Assembly: GCA_963573385.1 (NCBI GenBank)
Contig: CAUYLG010071421.1
Location: 1-64,000, forward strand
Direction: 5' to 3'
Length of the DNA stretch: 64,000 nt
Origin: Cacajao melanocephalus
Taxonomy: Eukaryota > Chordata > Mammalia > Primates > Pitheciidae
The position numbers and the translations under genes are program-made. How positions within the stretch are numbered: the first letter of the stretch is position 1; each line of letters starts with the position of its first letter. Under the pieces are notes generated by a model. That model was not told where the DNA came from, made no database searches, and saw only the letters and a list, made by a program, of their open reading frames with translations. Shown here one piece after another: positions 1-13,660 of this stretch.

Positions 1-227
1 GCTCACTGCAGCCTCAAACTCCTGGGCTCAAGGGATCCTCCTGTCTCAGCCTCTCAAGTAACTGAGACCACAGGGGTGCACCACCATGCTTGGCTAATTC
101 TTTTATTTGTAGAGATGAAGTCTCACCATGCTGCCCGGGCTGGTCTTGAGCTCCTGGGTTCAAGCAATCTTCCTGACTCAGCTTCCCAAAGTCGTGGGAC
201 TACAGGTGTGAGCCGCCTTGCTCAGCC
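1..227 (-). mobile_element. Alu, antisense, cut by window edge
   Basis: Antisense Alu body (GCTCACTGCAGCCTCAAACT to GTGTGAGCCGCCTTGCTCAG). Its A-tail end lies left of the window. Confidence 0.9.
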
Positions 228-510
228 ACTTAGCACTTTTCAAATGACACCGACCTTGTTCTAGGCCCTGTGCTGAGTACTGGGAGAGATTCTAAGGCCT
301 AAGACACACTCTCAGCCTTTGAGGAGCTGAAAATTCAGGAGTAAAAGGAAGAAAAGGAATCACACAGAGATAGTAAAGCAGCAATTGGCAGGAGTCTCAG
401 AAGAGTCCGTTGGAGGTATTACTCCTAGGGATGTTTGCATCTCGCCAGAGACCAAAATTACCAATAACCACGTGCCACATTCATGATGCTTACCATATCC
501 AAATACCATT

Positions 511-871
511 TGTATTAGTCCATTCTCATGCTGCTAATAAAGACATACTAGAGACTGGGTAATTTATTAAGGAAAGAGGTATAATGGGCTCACAGTTCCA
601 CCTGGCTGGGGAGGCCTCACGATCATAGCAGAAGATGAAAGAAGACCAAAGAGACATTTTACATGGTGGCAGGCAAGAGAGAGCTTGTGCAGGGGAGCTC
701 CCCTTTATAAACCATCGATCTCGTGAGACTTACTATTACGAGAACAGCATGGGAAAGACCCGCCCCTCATGATTCAATCACCTTCCATTGGGTCCCACCC
801 ATGACATATAGGAATTATGGGAGCTACATTTCAAGATGAAATTTGGGTGGGGACACAGCCAAACCATATCT
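511..871 (-). mobile_element. MaLR solo LTR (THE1/MST type)
   Basis: Reverse-complement LTR: begins TGTATTAGTCCATTCTCATG and ends near CCAAACCATATC, the inverted terminal sequences of THE1-like LTRs. No internal retroviral sequence is attached. Confidence 0.9.
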
Positions 872-899
872 CTATCTATCTATAGTATTACTTATTTAC

Positions 900-1082
900 A
901 GTAGTCCCCTTTATTTATCAGGGATATGTTCCAAGACCCCCTGTGGATGCCTGAAACCATGGATAGTACCTAAACCTAAATAGTCTGTTTTTTTGTATAC
1001 CTACATACCTATGATAAAGTTTAATTTATAAATTAGGCACAATAAGAGATTAACAACAGTAAGTAATAATAAAATAGAATAG
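900..1082 (+). mobile_element. MER2 (TcMar-Tigger MITE), left part
   Basis: CAGTAGTCCCC terminus, then GATATGTTCCAAGACCCCCT and TGATAAAGTTTAATTTATAA, typical of MER2. Split by two Alus and resumes at about 1,555. Confidence 0.85.
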
Positions 1083-1756
<674 letters not shown>

Positions 1757-2325
1757 ATTTGTTTACGTTAATTGACCCTTTTTTCTTAAAAATATTTTTA
1801 AAGGAAACTTTGTATCACTACCTTAAATAGAAAGGTAACTATAAAAATCAATTAAATTATAGCTGAATTTGCTGCCAGAGAATCTAAACCTGAGGCCCAC
1901 TTTCTTTTTGTTTAAAAGGAAAACTAGCACGTGTTAGTGAGGTGTTGGAGACATATTACCTCCTAACTGAGGCTTTCTTTTGACTCATTAGAAGGTTGGA
2001 ACGAGAACTGGAAATGGGACAGTTTTCTCACTCCATGATTCAATGTTATTAAAGGCTGTTTGAGTCCAGCTAAATTCATCTTCAACACGCCCCCAAAACA
2101 TCTCACATGTTCATGCTTGAGATGAACCAGTGACATAGAAAAATAAACATTTTAAGCCCATGGTCAGGTTAGGGATGACATCTAGGTGAGCAGAACCTCA
2201 GCTGGCAAGCCACTGAGGGCAATATGGAAGGTTCCTGCCGTCTTCTCTCTGAAAACGAACAGGAAGAATAGGGAGACTTTTCAGCCTTGGCACATCCTTT
2301 TACAACACGCAGAGATTTCCAAGTT

Positions 2326-2964
<639 letters not shown>

Positions 2965-2965
2965 T

Positions 2966-3291
2966 GAGGCCAGGCATGGTGGCTCACACCTGTAATCCCA
3001 GCACTTTGGGAGGCAAAAGCAGGTGGATCACTTGAGGTCAAGTTTCAGATCAACCTGGGCAACATAGGGAGACCCCCATCTCTACCAAAAATACAAAAAA
3101 TTAGCCAGGTGTGGTGGCACGTGCCTGTGGTCCCAGCTACTCAGGAGCCTCGGTGAGAGGACAGCTTGAGCCCAGCAGGTGAAGGTTGCAGTGAGCTGAG
3201 ATCACACCATTACCCTACAGCCTGGGTGACAGAGTGAGACCCTGTCTCAAAAAAAACCCAACCAACCAACCAACCAACCAAACAAAACGGC
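2966..3291 (+). mobile_element. Alu, sense, with CCAA tail repeat
   Basis: Sense Alu; its tail has become (ACCA)n at about 3,256-3,282. It forms an inverted pair with the antisense Alus just upstream. Confidence 0.9.
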
Positions 3292-4241
3292 CATCTGAAG
3301 CCCACAGCCCTGTGAAGCACACAAAACAGTAGTTTCTGTTATGGCTGAGAAACCTCAGCTGGTGAGGTTTTCAGGGACCACCCAAGGTCATCCAGCAGGT
3401 TATCCCACAAAATCCTGAGCAAACGCTTGATGCACCTCTCTGGAATCACATCATCCTCAAGTAGGAACATGCAGTATCCACTTTGTAAGAGAAACCTGTC
3501 CCCCACTGAAGCAAAATCTGGACTTTCAGAGGTTGGTCCTAGAGAAAGAACTTCTGCAGGAGCCATCCTGGAAATCTGATCTCTGCCCTCAAAACCAGAT
3601 TCGCCTTCCCTTCGGTGGCGGGGGGTGGGGGGGGGTCTCTCTCTTTCTGACTCCTGCTGCTACCACCTCATTTGTCCCAGTTGGATACTCAGGGGAAGGA
3701 AGATCAGAGGAGAAACAAATGCCAAAGGTTTGAAAATGGGTCAGCATTTGGAGCCTGAGACAGCTGCCCTCCTGAGTCAAGGGGTGGGGGCCTCAGTTTC
3801 CATCCTGTGCCAGCCTCCACGTGGACAGCTCGTCTTACTGTCCACCACCTGGGAGTTCCTCTTATATTTGAAACTTCATGGTCCAGGTCAAGAGAACAAG
3901 AGAACCCTGTTCCCAGACCTCTGCCCAGCCAGGCCTTCCCAGCTCAGCGCTGGCTCCTGTACCAAGTGACACAATTTTCATAACTGGTCCAGCAATGCTT
4001 CCCCTTCAAGCGAGAACTACCCTTTACATTCAGGAGTATGACCTCACAGTCAAAACATACTACCTTTGTCTTAATTAAATAATTAATATATAATCACTGT
4101 ATAAAATACAAATTAGCATAAATAACAAAACAAAAATTATCCAATCTTACCACTTAGAGAAAGCCCTTACTGATATTTGTTTATATCCTTCTGGATATCT
4201 TCTATGCATGTATATATTTTTTTCCTTATAAAAATGGTATC

Positions 4242-4548
4242 ATGGCAGGTGTGGTTGCTCATACCAGTAATCCCAGCACTTTAGGAGGTCAAGTGGGAGG
4301 AATGCTTGAGGCTAGGAGTTTAAAACAAGCCTGGGCAACATAGTAAGACTCCCATCTCTACAAAAAATCTAAAAAATTAGCTGGTCATGGTGGTACATGG
4401 CTGTAGTCCCAGCTACTTGGGAGCCTGAGGTAGGAAGATCACTTAAGCTCAGGAGTTTCAGGTTGCAGTGAGCTCTGATCACACCACTGCAATTTAGCCT
4501 GAGTGACAGAGTGAGACTGTCTCAAATAAAAATAAATAAATAAAATGA
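4242..4548 (+). mobile_element. Alu, sense, diverged
   Basis: Older Alu (GTGGTTGCTCATACCAGTAA) with an AAATA-rich tail, inserted in an old antisense L1. Confidence 0.88.
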
Positions 4549-4631
4549 CATCATACTGTTTTGCAGCATGCTTTTCTTCATTTTATTATATTTTGGGAAG
4601 GCCTTTTCATATCAGTGGTGAAAATTCTACA

Positions 4632-4796
4632 GCACCGCTGCTCAAACTGTGGTCCAGGGACCAGCAGTATTGGCATCACCTGGAAGCTTGTTGAAATGCA
4701 GAACTTCAAGTCTCATCACAGACCTGTTGAATCAGAATCTGCAGCTTAACAAGATCCCCAGGGACTTCCTATGCACATTGAAGTTTGAGAGTGCAC
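4632..4796 (+). mobile_element. MER5 (hAT-Charlie) element
   Basis: CTGCTCAAACTGTGGTCCAG, GCATCACCTGGAAGCTTGTT and AATCAGAATCTGCA are the MER5A hallmarks; inverted terminal repeats are diverged. Confidence 0.85.
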
Positions 4797-4885
4797 TGTT
4801 TGGCATCATTCTTAATACTTATATATTGTTAAATACTTTCCACTTACCCAGGGAATACTTACAACTGCGTGGCTACATTTTTCTT

Positions 4886-5174
4886 TTCTTTCTTTTTTTT
4901 AAGACGGAGTCTCACTCTGTTCCCCAGGCTGGAGTGCAGTGGCTCACTATAACCTCTGCCTCCCAGGTTCAAGCAATTCTCCTTCCTCAGCTTCTCAAGT
5001 AGCTGTGATTACAGGAACCCACCACCACACCTGGCTAATTTTTGCATTTTTAGTAGAGACGGGGTTTCACCATGTTGGCCAGGCTGGTCTTGAACTCCTG
5101 ACCTCAAATGATCCGCTTGCCTTGGCCTCCCAAAGTGCTGAGATGACAGGCATGAGCCACTGCACCCAGCTAAA
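4886..5174 (-). mobile_element. Alu, antisense
   Basis: T-rich start, GACGGAGTCTCACTCTGTTC to CACTGCACCCAGC. Confidence 0.9.
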
Positions 5175-6329
5175 ATTTTTCTTTTCAAAGTTACCTATAA
5201 TTGGGCATTTAGGGTATACCTAGTGTTTTCTCCATTATTAACAATGCTGTGACAAGCATCTCTATGTGTACTTGCTGCTCATGTCCTTTCAATTCGTAGA
5301 AGTAGAATTTCTGGGTCAAAGGCTTTCAATACTTACTGTCAACTTGCCCTACAAAAAGGTCATTCTAGTATGCAGTCCTAAGAGTGACAAGATAGTCCCT
5401 GGTTCTGTCATTCTTTGACGTCTTTGCCCACGAGTTCCATGAAAGTCCTGCCTCCGGGTTGGCTCTGGACGTATTTCCTCGGTTATCGGCTGGTCCAGTT
5501 AACAACTCTCTGCATGAGTGTTGGCCATTTGCATTTCTCCTGGCTGTGTGCCTGCTGGGGTCTTTGATGCCCGAAGCCCACCGAGATCACGGGAGATGTT
5601 GCCAGGGAGGGCTGCAGGGACTGTGGCCCGAGCCCAGCCCTGACGCAGAGTCCTGCACATAGTGGTCACTCATGTTGCTGCCTGGCTGAGGGCACAGTGA
5701 GCTTGGGCCAAAACTCAGACCCAGCCTGGCGGCTCTCTTGCGGTCCCAGCCTGTTCTGTGTCCAGACCCCAGAGCAAGCGCCCCAGCCAAGGTCTCGCTC
5801 CTGGCCTAGTGAGGCCTGGGTGCTGGCTGTCACCCAGGATGGTGCTTGCAGGCCAGGCCAGGCACCCCATGGTTCCCCAGGCCAGCAGGCGGGTGGCCAG
5901 GTGTGCTGGGGGGAGCCAGCGGCAAGGACAATTCAGGGAAGTGACCCTGTCCAGTGCCTGAGCTCCTACCGCAGTAAGCATTGTGAGCCTCCCGCTGGCC
6001 AAGGTGGCTGAAGCTGCTGACAGTGGCGGCAGGAAGTGGGGCGCTTACTCAGCCCAGGGCTGCACGTGGCTGGGCCTGCTGCCTCCCTCCACCCAGCCTT
6101 CCTCCCAGGCACAGCCAGCAGCTGGGGGAAGGAAACAGGAGGGACCGCCCCCCCCCACACCCCCACATCCCCTGCAAGGCTGTACCTGTGCCCTGCTGGC
6201 CTTGCCACCTGTTGCCTGACTGGGCCTGACGCCCATCCCAGGGCCTCCGCAGCAGAGCGAGGAGTGGGGCTAGGGTGTGGGGGGCAGGCGGGCTTGGGGT
6301 GGGATCTACACTGACATCTTTTGAATGCA

Positions 6330-6655
6330 CCACCCTGAGGGGCTCACTCCGCCCAATCCCCACAGCCCCAGGGACTACCAGTATTATTAATCTCCCTTTC
6401 ACTAACAAAGAAATCAAGGCTCAGAAAACAGGTGTCATAATAGCTTAACCTAGAATTGCTTCCAGGTGCCGGGAGCTCCGCAGCACCCTTCATATGTGTT
6501 CAGTTATTGAAGCCTCACCAGAAGAGTGGGTGCAATAGGAGCCCCCTTTCCAGATGAAGAAAGCCAGGCATAGAGAGGGGGCAGCGCACAGCCTGTCAGG
6601 GGCAGACCTCAGTGTCTGGCCCCAAAGCTCACACCCTTAACTGCCTCCTACACTA
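6330..6655 (-). mobile_element. Two MIR SINE relics, antisense
   Basis: The first (to about 6,450) has AACAAAGAAATCAAGGCTCA. The second (about 6,475-6,655) has TTTCCAGATGAAGAAAGCCA and CAGACCTCAGTGTCTGGC. Both fit the reversed MIR tail. Confidence 0.6.
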
Positions 6656-8369
6656 GCAGGTGACCTTCAAGAGCCCCAGGCCTGGCCAAGAGTGGCAGTG
6701 AGGAAGGGGAAGGGGCCAGCTCGCTGCCCTCATTAGATTGTCTTGGCGATGGCCACCTGTTTCCAGGTTTCCCCCCACTGTGTGTCGCCCAACCCTGGGC
6801 CTCTGTCTCCAGTCTTCTCCTGTGTCTCCTGCCCTTTGACCAAGTGGCCTTTGGGGACTCTCAGGTGGTTGTCTTGCTCCTCCTCTGGTTGTCCCTGTCC
6901 TGCTCTTTGACCCCTGACCCTGGGTTTCTCTGGCTCTTCTTTTTAGTAGGCAAAAGGGGCAAAGAGGGTATTTGCATGGAACGTGGCAAACATTTCTGGA
7001 GGTGCCTCTAATTGTGGCCCCTAGTTGCCGTGGGAAACAGAAAAGCGCCTCTCAGCTGGGAGTGGTGTGGGTAAAGGATAAAGCTGAGGGGAAGGGAGAG
7101 AGGAGCCTGTTCAGGAGCTGGAGGCCCGTGGAACTGGGGTCTGGAGGATGAGTGGTGCCCAGAACAAGAAAGGTGGAGCAGCCCTGGGCCCCACGTGCCT
7201 GGTCTCCTTCCACCTCCCACCATGGTGGCGGTGGCCCCAGGCTGCCTCGAGCCTGTAGCAGCTGCTGGTGCTGATGAAAGCTGTTAGCTGCAGGAGGTGG
7301 GAGGGCAAGGAGGAAGGAGGGAGTTGTTCTCAGGGCGAGGGTCTCTGTGTAAGCCTGTTGACAAGCTTTCAAGTCTGCAAGACAGGACTCCAGGTTCCCA
7401 ACCAGATTCCCTTCTGTCCCAAGTGGGGCCCAAAGCCAGGCCTCCCCAAGCCTTTCGCCATCAGGGTGGAGTGCAACCACCAGTTGTCATGGCAACCTGT
7501 ATCTCTTCAGGGCTGCAGGGAGAGGCCTAGAGCCCACAGCCCAAGGGACCAGGGGCTCAGAGGCGCGTAGCAATGGGCAAGCCCATGGGTGTGCCAGGAG
7601 GAACCCTATTGGGTAAGCCCCAGAGAGGGGCCCGTGTCTGGCCCAGCCGCTTCCTTCCAGTCCTTGCCTGTTCCCGGCAGTGTCTCCTGGGTCTGGCCTA
7701 ACTAAGCTGGGCTTCAGCCAAGCTGGCCAGCCTCCAGGTGGATTTGGGACAGACAGCTGGGATGTGGTGTTTCCCGCTCTGAAGAGATAGAGGCTAGAGG
7801 GGGCCGTGATGGGGCTGCAGCCGGGAGGGCTGGGCCCTTGGCCATTTGACCACAGCAGGATGGTGGGGGTAGGGTGGGTGGGCTGGCGGGAATGTCTTTG
7901 GTGTGGGTTTCCCACAGAGGGGAGGTGTCAAAGCATCAGAGCCAGGTAGCTCCCCATACCTCCAATATGTTCTCTATCTGGGTGGGGAAATAAATGGCTG
8001 TTGCCCCTGAGATCTGAGTGGGTGTCTCTGGTGGGCCAGCCAGCTGGCCCTGGCACCTGTCTTGCATCCTCCCTGATGGCTGTCACTCACTTAGCTCCTC
8101 TTCTCCCTGGGGTCAAGTCAGCCTGGCCCAGGGTAGCAACAGGCAGTGTTCACTTGCTTCTTTTTGCATGTCCTGGGGGACTGTCATAGCTGCCTGGATT
8201 CCTTGGTTCTGGTACAGACACTATGTTCAGCTCCTCAGGACAACCTGTGCTTGGCTCTGCGGGGTACACATGAATGAGCAGCCCAGCCATCCTTCCCAGC
8301 ACACATACACACAGCTGCCAGGTTCCATTGCCAGCTTTGGTCATCCTTCCCGTCCTTCCTTGTCTGGAT

Positions 8370-8800
8370 GACTCCGATCCATCCTTTGAGGCCCATGTCA
8401 AATGGGGAGCTGTTCCTGACCTTCCCCCCTGCTCCAGGCAGGATCCTTCATCTCCCCTCTGTGCTCCCTTAGCACAAAGCATGTAGGAGGTACTGAGTGA
8501 ATGAAGCTTCCCAAAGAGCCATTCGGATCCTTCCAGTCTCCTGCTCAGAAACGTTCCCGAGGCCCCATTGCAAAAAGCCCTTTTGCACTCTTTGGCTTCA
8601 TCATCCCCTAGGCTGAGCCAGAGAACCCTCTGCTCCAATAAAGTGGTCTCCTAGCCTCCCGCCAAACTTAGCCTGAACCTTCCCCCCTCCACCCGCTGCT
8701 CAGGCCACCCCTTGTCCTGGAATGTACTACCACCATGCTCACCTCTTGGAACTCTCTCCACTCTGCAAAGTCCTGGCGTCTCTTGGCATCCTGAGAGGCC
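8370..8800 (+). mobile_element. L2-like LINE relics
   Basis: 8,370-8,500 resembles the L2 3' tail (CTGTTCCTGACCTTCCCC). 8,540-8,800 resembles the last coding stretch (CTGCTCAGAAACGTTCCC). Diverged, approximate limits. Confidence 0.5.
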
Positions 8801-8890
8801 AATGGCTCCCAAAGGGCATGGGAGAGACTCCCCTTAGGGGCCCAGTGTTCTTTCTTTCCTTCTCGTTGCCCCTGCTGTCTACGGGGCATT

Positions 8891-9085
8891 TTGTTCCATT
8901 TAAAGTGGGTTCACACAAATGGATCCTCCTGCAGCATTAACCCGTTAACCTGTTGCTTCGCTCCTCCAAAGTCCACCCTCCAGAGGAAAGAGCACCATTC
9001 GATTTGGCATCTCCTGGGCACTCTGGCCCCACCACCATCCCCACCACCAGGCACCAACTTGCAGGCTCAGGGAGGGAGACTGTTG
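8891..9085 (+). repeat. Inverted repeat, left arm
   Basis: About 195 bp that match the reverse complement of 9752-9940 at roughly 85% by eye. Long exact blocks include the words around AAGTGGGTTCACACAAATGG and TCCTGGGCACTCTGGCCCCA. I do not recognise it as a common repeat family. Confidence 0.85.
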
Positions 9086-9169
9086 TTTTGAACAGCTTCC
9101 AGATACATTCCACAAATTTGAAGGAAGCAGTAACTAACAGCCTCCATTAATATCCCTGTGTGCACACTC

Positions 9170-9435
9170 ATAGACTGTGTCATTGTGTGTGGATGAACAG
9201 ATGTTCATGTGAAGATATGGGCAAGCATGTACATGGAGATGGGACCTATGTGGAGAAATGAACACGCCCGTGCATGTGTGAAAGCAGGTGCATACACGTG
9301 CACGTGAATGTTTTTGTGCAGGTGAGCCTGTGCATATGCACCCAAATGTGTGCCTGCATTGATGTGCATTGTAGGTGTGTGCTTGTACCTACTGGCGAAT
9401 CTCTCTGTGCATGTGGGTGTATGTGTACTGGTGAG
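9170..9435 (+). repeat. Degenerate TG-rich tract
   Basis: Imperfect alternating TG/CA-rich sequence (many GTGTG, CATGTG, TGCATG words) in the spacer between the inverted-repeat arms. May favour non-B structure. Confidence 0.6.
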
Positions 9436-9751
9436 CTTCCTTCTGCCCAGCCCAGGGGTACCGGGGAAGGCCACGGCCAGTCTGCCTTCCACACCTCCCC
9501 ACCCTCAACCTCCAGGGAAGTGAGGAAGGCTTCACACTGCCTCCTGCCTTTTGACAGAGATAAATGAAGCATTCCTCTGAGGTTGCCGGGCTGCAGCAGG
9601 AGCAGCTGTCAGTGGCAGGGGTCTGGCCCCAGGGTGGCCTGGCCCTTGGCCGCCAGCCCTCAGCACACTCTGTCCCCCACTGAAGCAGTACCCAGGAGGA
9701 GGAGGACTCAGGACAGCTCAGCAAAGGGTAATGGCTCTGCCCTGGTCCCCA

Positions 9752-9940
9752 GGCCACAGGCTCCCTGTCTGGGCCGGCAAGTTTGTGCCTGGTGGAGGGA
9801 TGGTGGTGGGGCCAGAGTGCCCAGGAGATGACAGATGGAATGGTGCTCTTTCGTCTGGGGAGTGAACTTTGGTTGAATGAAGCAACAGGTTAATGCAGCA
9901 GGAGAATCCATTTGTGTGAACCCACTTTAGATGGAACAAG
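9752..9940 (-). repeat. Inverted repeat, right arm
   Basis: Reverse-complement partner of 8891-9085, with a spacer of about 666 bp. The left arm carries a small extra stretch (CCGTTAA) relative to this arm. Either two inverted copies of one unnamed element or a local inverted duplication. Confidence 0.85.
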
Positions 9941-9942
9941 GA

Positions 9943-12900
9943 AATACAGGTTTAAAGTGCAGCAAGGAAGGTTTAGCTAGACTTAAGGAAGGAGTTCTTC
10001 AGTGGCAAAGGCCACAAAATCTGTGTCCACAAAGATCCAGACAAAAGGAGTCATCTCCACCCATGGGGTGGGTGGAGGTGGTCAGAGGCAGGAGACTGAC
10101 CGGGATGACCTTTAGAAGTGCTCCCTCCCCACACAGTCCTGGCTCTATCTCGGGGTCTCTGCAACTCCGAGGGGACCCAGAGGGGAGTCTGGCAGGGAGG
10201 ATTGGCCAGGCACGCTTCTGGGCACTGCTCCCAAGCTCCTTCCCTTCTCTGCTTCCTCCAGAACCTTCTTATCCTCCATTTCCTGCTGCCCTCCTCTCAC
10301 CTCCAAGTGGCTGCCCCAGCCGTGCCCCCAAAGTGGCTTCCTCACTCCCTCCCTGCTGCTCCAGAGTTTGGGAAAGAAGCCACAAATTCCCCCAGAGGAC
10401 CACCCCCAAAGGCCCAGCCCCGTCCCACCCACGAGAGGTACTTAGAGGTCCAAATCGGGGTGCGGCTGCGGGGAGGGAGGCAGGAGTCAGGGGCCTCAGT
10501 AGGCACCATCCCTCCACCGGGGTGGTCCAGAGGAGACAAGGCCAACTGCACAGAGAGGGTGTGCCCTGTGGGCAGGGTCACAAGAGCCCTGGGGCCTCCC
10601 TCTGTCCAGGGCCTCCCTCTTTAGAGGGCTTTGGGGCCTCTGCTTACCCTTCCTGGTGGCTTCCCCTTGCTCTCTAGGGAGTGGCCCATGGGGAGGACGT
10701 GCAGAGGTGCTCGGGGAGGATGTGGAGGGACAGCGGGTGCCCCCTGCACTCCTTGCTCCCTCCCTTCCTCCTCCAGGAGCCCCTGTGGCTTCCCTGGGAG
10801 GTCTGACCCAGGCGAGCCTAGGGACGAGGGGAGGAGGTCATTAATCACCATTATTTATTATTCCTTATGTAACGGGGTGTTATGAAACATGCAACCCTGT
10901 ATCAGGCACGACTGGGAATATGGGAAAGACAGTCCCTACCAGTAAGAGCTTCCCAGGGGATGACCAGGTAGGCCCAGGAGCCACTGAGCAACCTGTGAAC
11001 CAGCCTGGAACGTGGGGTGCAGGCCAGGCTGGGCTCGGGCTGAAAGTGGAGTGGTCCTGCTGCAGCTGAAGAAAAGGAAAACGAAGGAGGGGAGTGGGCA
11101 ATGGGAACCCCAAGGTGGGAAGGAGCTGGGTTTCCACCCCCACCCCCCGCACCTCACCAGGCCAGGCCCAGACCAGCTCTGGCTCCGGGGTGGCCTGGGT
11201 CACAGCTGGAGTTGTCACAATATTGACCCAGGAGGAGATAACATCCAAAGCGCTTGGAGTCCCAGTCGGACAAGGAGGGGGATGTCGCCGGAAAAGATCC
11301 CTGGCCCCCAGGGGGATCAAACTAAATGGGGCTTTAATAGGTCTCTTCCAGCTCAGATTTCATGGGTAATTGGAAGCAGGTCTCCAGCCGGGAAGAGTGG
11401 GCGGCCCTCGTGGCCTGCTGGGCGGCCTCAGCAGAGAGGAGACAAGGAGGGCCCAGGCGGGGTGAGGTGCCGCCCCCATGCCACCCCACTGTAGCCTAGT
11501 GGACCTCTGGCCTCGCTGGGGCTTTTGGGCTCCCTTCTCTCAGTTCCAGAAGTGCTGCTGCTTTAACCCCTTCAGGGAAGCAGGTGGACAAGGGAGGAGA
11601 CCTGAGTCAGCTCTGGTGAAGGAGAGCAGCCTGTCCCAGCCATACACGCCTGGGCTCCTTCAGTCATTCAAATGCACATTAGCATTTAAAGCTGGCAACA
11701 GCTCTGAAAAAGAAAATCTTTACATTTTTTTTAAATCACAAAAGGGGTACATACTTGCTGAAACAAAATTCAAGGTATATTAAGTAAAAAGTGAGAATTC
11801 TCTCCCCACCACACAGCCATTACTCCTCTGTCGTGCTCTCACCATGCCCAGACTCTGGGGGCAGCTTCTGACTGCAATTGATTGGCTTCTTCCAGAGCAT
11901 CTCCAATGCCTTCTGAATTACATCCTGCTGTTTTAGCTCAGCAATGCATCACTGATATCCTTCCAAAGCCAGTAACTAGGGTGTGGACATTCTTCACTCC
12001 CATTTTAAAGACGAGGAAACTGAGGCTCAGAGAGGTTTCACAGCTGCCCCGGGCTGCACAGCCAGGCCTCATTCTCATCCTACCACAGCTTTCAGCCTCT
12101 TCTCTGGAGCGGGTGGATGTGATGGGCAGATGGCTAGAAAACCCTTGGTGGGGGGTTGGGATGGGGCAGAGGGGTCGGAGGATGAGAAGGAGTGAGGTCT
12201 GCTTGGAATGCAGCAGTCAGTGCCTCTCCTCCCTGAAGGGCCCGGGTTTTCCTCGGGCAGTGGAGCCTGGGGCCCTGGAGGCCTGGGCTGGGCAGAGCTG
12301 GGCAGCTGGCAGTGGAGGGGTTTTCAGGGCAAACCTGGCAAGAAGGCAGGACGGATTGCATTTCAGCCTGAACGTGCCTGGGATATGCACATGTGTCCCC
12401 AGGCCTTAGAGGCATTTCTTGCCTGACACCACCAGTGGTGGCTGGCTCTGCCCCCGCCAACTGAGGCTGACAGCTGGGTGCCTGTGCTGCCTCCTGGGCT
12501 GCTGCAGTCTCTAGCGCCCTGGCCTCCAGCACATCCAGCAGTGAGGGGGATGCCCCTTATTCCAGCCACGGCCCAGAGCAGCCAAGAGCTAGCTCTTACT
12601 CACGGAGGGCCTGGGGCACTCCTGCAGGGAAGAGCCCGAGGGGACAAGCAGGTAGGAGGCCAGTGTGGCCTGGGCCTCGGCCTGAAGTGTAAACAAGGCC
12701 TCCACACCACACACCTAGCCTTCCTCCTTCTGCCCAGGACCTCCAAGGGAGGGACCTGGGAAGCCGAGAGGACGCAGAGAATGCACAGGGAAGAAAATAT
12801 CCAGTGTCCCTCCTGGGCGGACAGAAGCACACGCCCCCAGGTGCATGCCTGCTCGCACGTGCTCATGCACACGGGCACATGCAGGGGTGAACTCAGGAGT

Positions 12901-13440
12901 GCAGCACAGCTGCCCAGCAGAGAGGCCTGGAGGGATGCTCTCGGAGAGGCAGGGCTGGGGACCTGGTGGTCTTTGGAGAGCTCTTCACTCCTGAGATTGC
13001 AGAAAAATGCACCCAGGCCTTGGAGGGGGTCACACAGGTTCTCCCACAAGGCACTTAGGCCAATCAGGGAAGAGGACATTGATCCATTCTCTTCGTCGAT
13101 ATCCTTAGCAAACCTATTCTGTGCCAGGCTCCACGTTGGGAGTACAGAGGTTACCTGCAAGGCATGACTAGTGCCCGGCACCAGTGGGAATGTGGGAAAG
13201 AGGGTCCCTTCTGGAAAAGCTCATCCCCCACGTGGGGCCGGCTGGGCAATTGCGGAGGGCCTGCAGAGCAGGCTTTTGCCAAGCTCAGTCCCAGATGAAG
13301 ACCCTGCACCCCCACCCCAGCTAGCGGCCAGCTTAAAAGGAGCCTGGAAAGGCTGATGTCTGCTCTCTGCCCGCAACCCACCCCCATCCCCACAGTCCTG
13401 GCCCTGGCTGGGGCCCCAGGAAGGAAATCACTAAGGAGGA
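9943..13440. other. GC-rich intergenic DNA, no gene seen
   Basis: Alu-free. The longest open frame (about 9,931-10,677, plus) starts within an inverted-repeat arm and shows no domain. MIR relic at about 11,995-12,080 (GACGAGGAAACTGAGGCTCA). The AT-rich island GTCATTAATCACCATTATTT at about 10,839 stands out in GC-rich surroundings. Confidence 0.65.
11995..12080 (-). mobile_element. MIR SINE core relic, antisense
   Basis: CCCATTTTAAAGACGAGGAA and CTGAGGCTCAGAGAGG are the reversed MIR pattern. Confidence 0.7.
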
Positions 13441-13660
13441 TTGAGTGTCAATTCACAGCCTAATCCCATCAGTGCACACAGCTACAGCACGGGCGGCCCC
13501 CTCCCCGCTCTGCAGACCCTGGCGGCTGCCGGCTGTCAGGCCCAGCCCCTGCCTGGCTGCCTCTGCCTGGCTGCCCCTGCCTGGCTACGAGGCCAATTAC
13601 TGCGGCCTTAATCACCACGGTGGCGGCGGCGGCGCGGCGTTAACAACTGTCTGCTCATCA
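13441..13660. promoter_or_regulatory. Possible conserved regulatory block with CpG cluster
   Basis: CCAATTACTGCGGCCTTAAT followed by a GGCGGCGGCGGCGCGGCG run and GTTAACAAC: homeodomain-like TAAT words beside a small CpG cluster in non-repetitive DNA. Regulatory function is only inferred. Confidence 0.25.

Larger units (their letters stand above)
4105..5400 (-). mobile_element. Old L1M fragment, antisense, split by Alus and MER5
   Basis: Unique-looking pieces (4,105-4,241, 4,549-4,631, 4,800-4,885, 5,175-5,400) match the antisense L1M 3' UTR pattern, for example TTCTGGGTCAAAGG and the CTTCATTTTATTATATT area. Family assigned by eye. Confidence 0.6.
5400..8890. other. GC-rich intergenic DNA, no gene seen
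   Basis: No Alu, no splice-supported frame and no RNA gene. It holds two MIR-like relics near 6,330-6,650 (TTTCCAGATGAAGAAAGCCA) and an L2-like tail near 8,370-8,800. Open frames here overlap in several phases and lack family similarity. Lies upstream of EIF2B2, on the side where PGF lies in human. Confidence 0.7.

Noticed and set aside
3247..3291. Short tandem ACCA array as a possible CRISPR-like or satellite repeat
   Set aside because: It is the mutated A-tail of an Alu.
9931..10677. 248-codon open frame, plus strand
   Set aside because: Starts inside an inverted-repeat arm, lies in GC-rich DNA where several phases stay open, and has no recognisable domain, splice context or homology I can recall.
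12600..13181. 193-codon open frame, minus strand
   Set aside because: No recognisable family; shares its bases with a 229-codon plus-strand frame.
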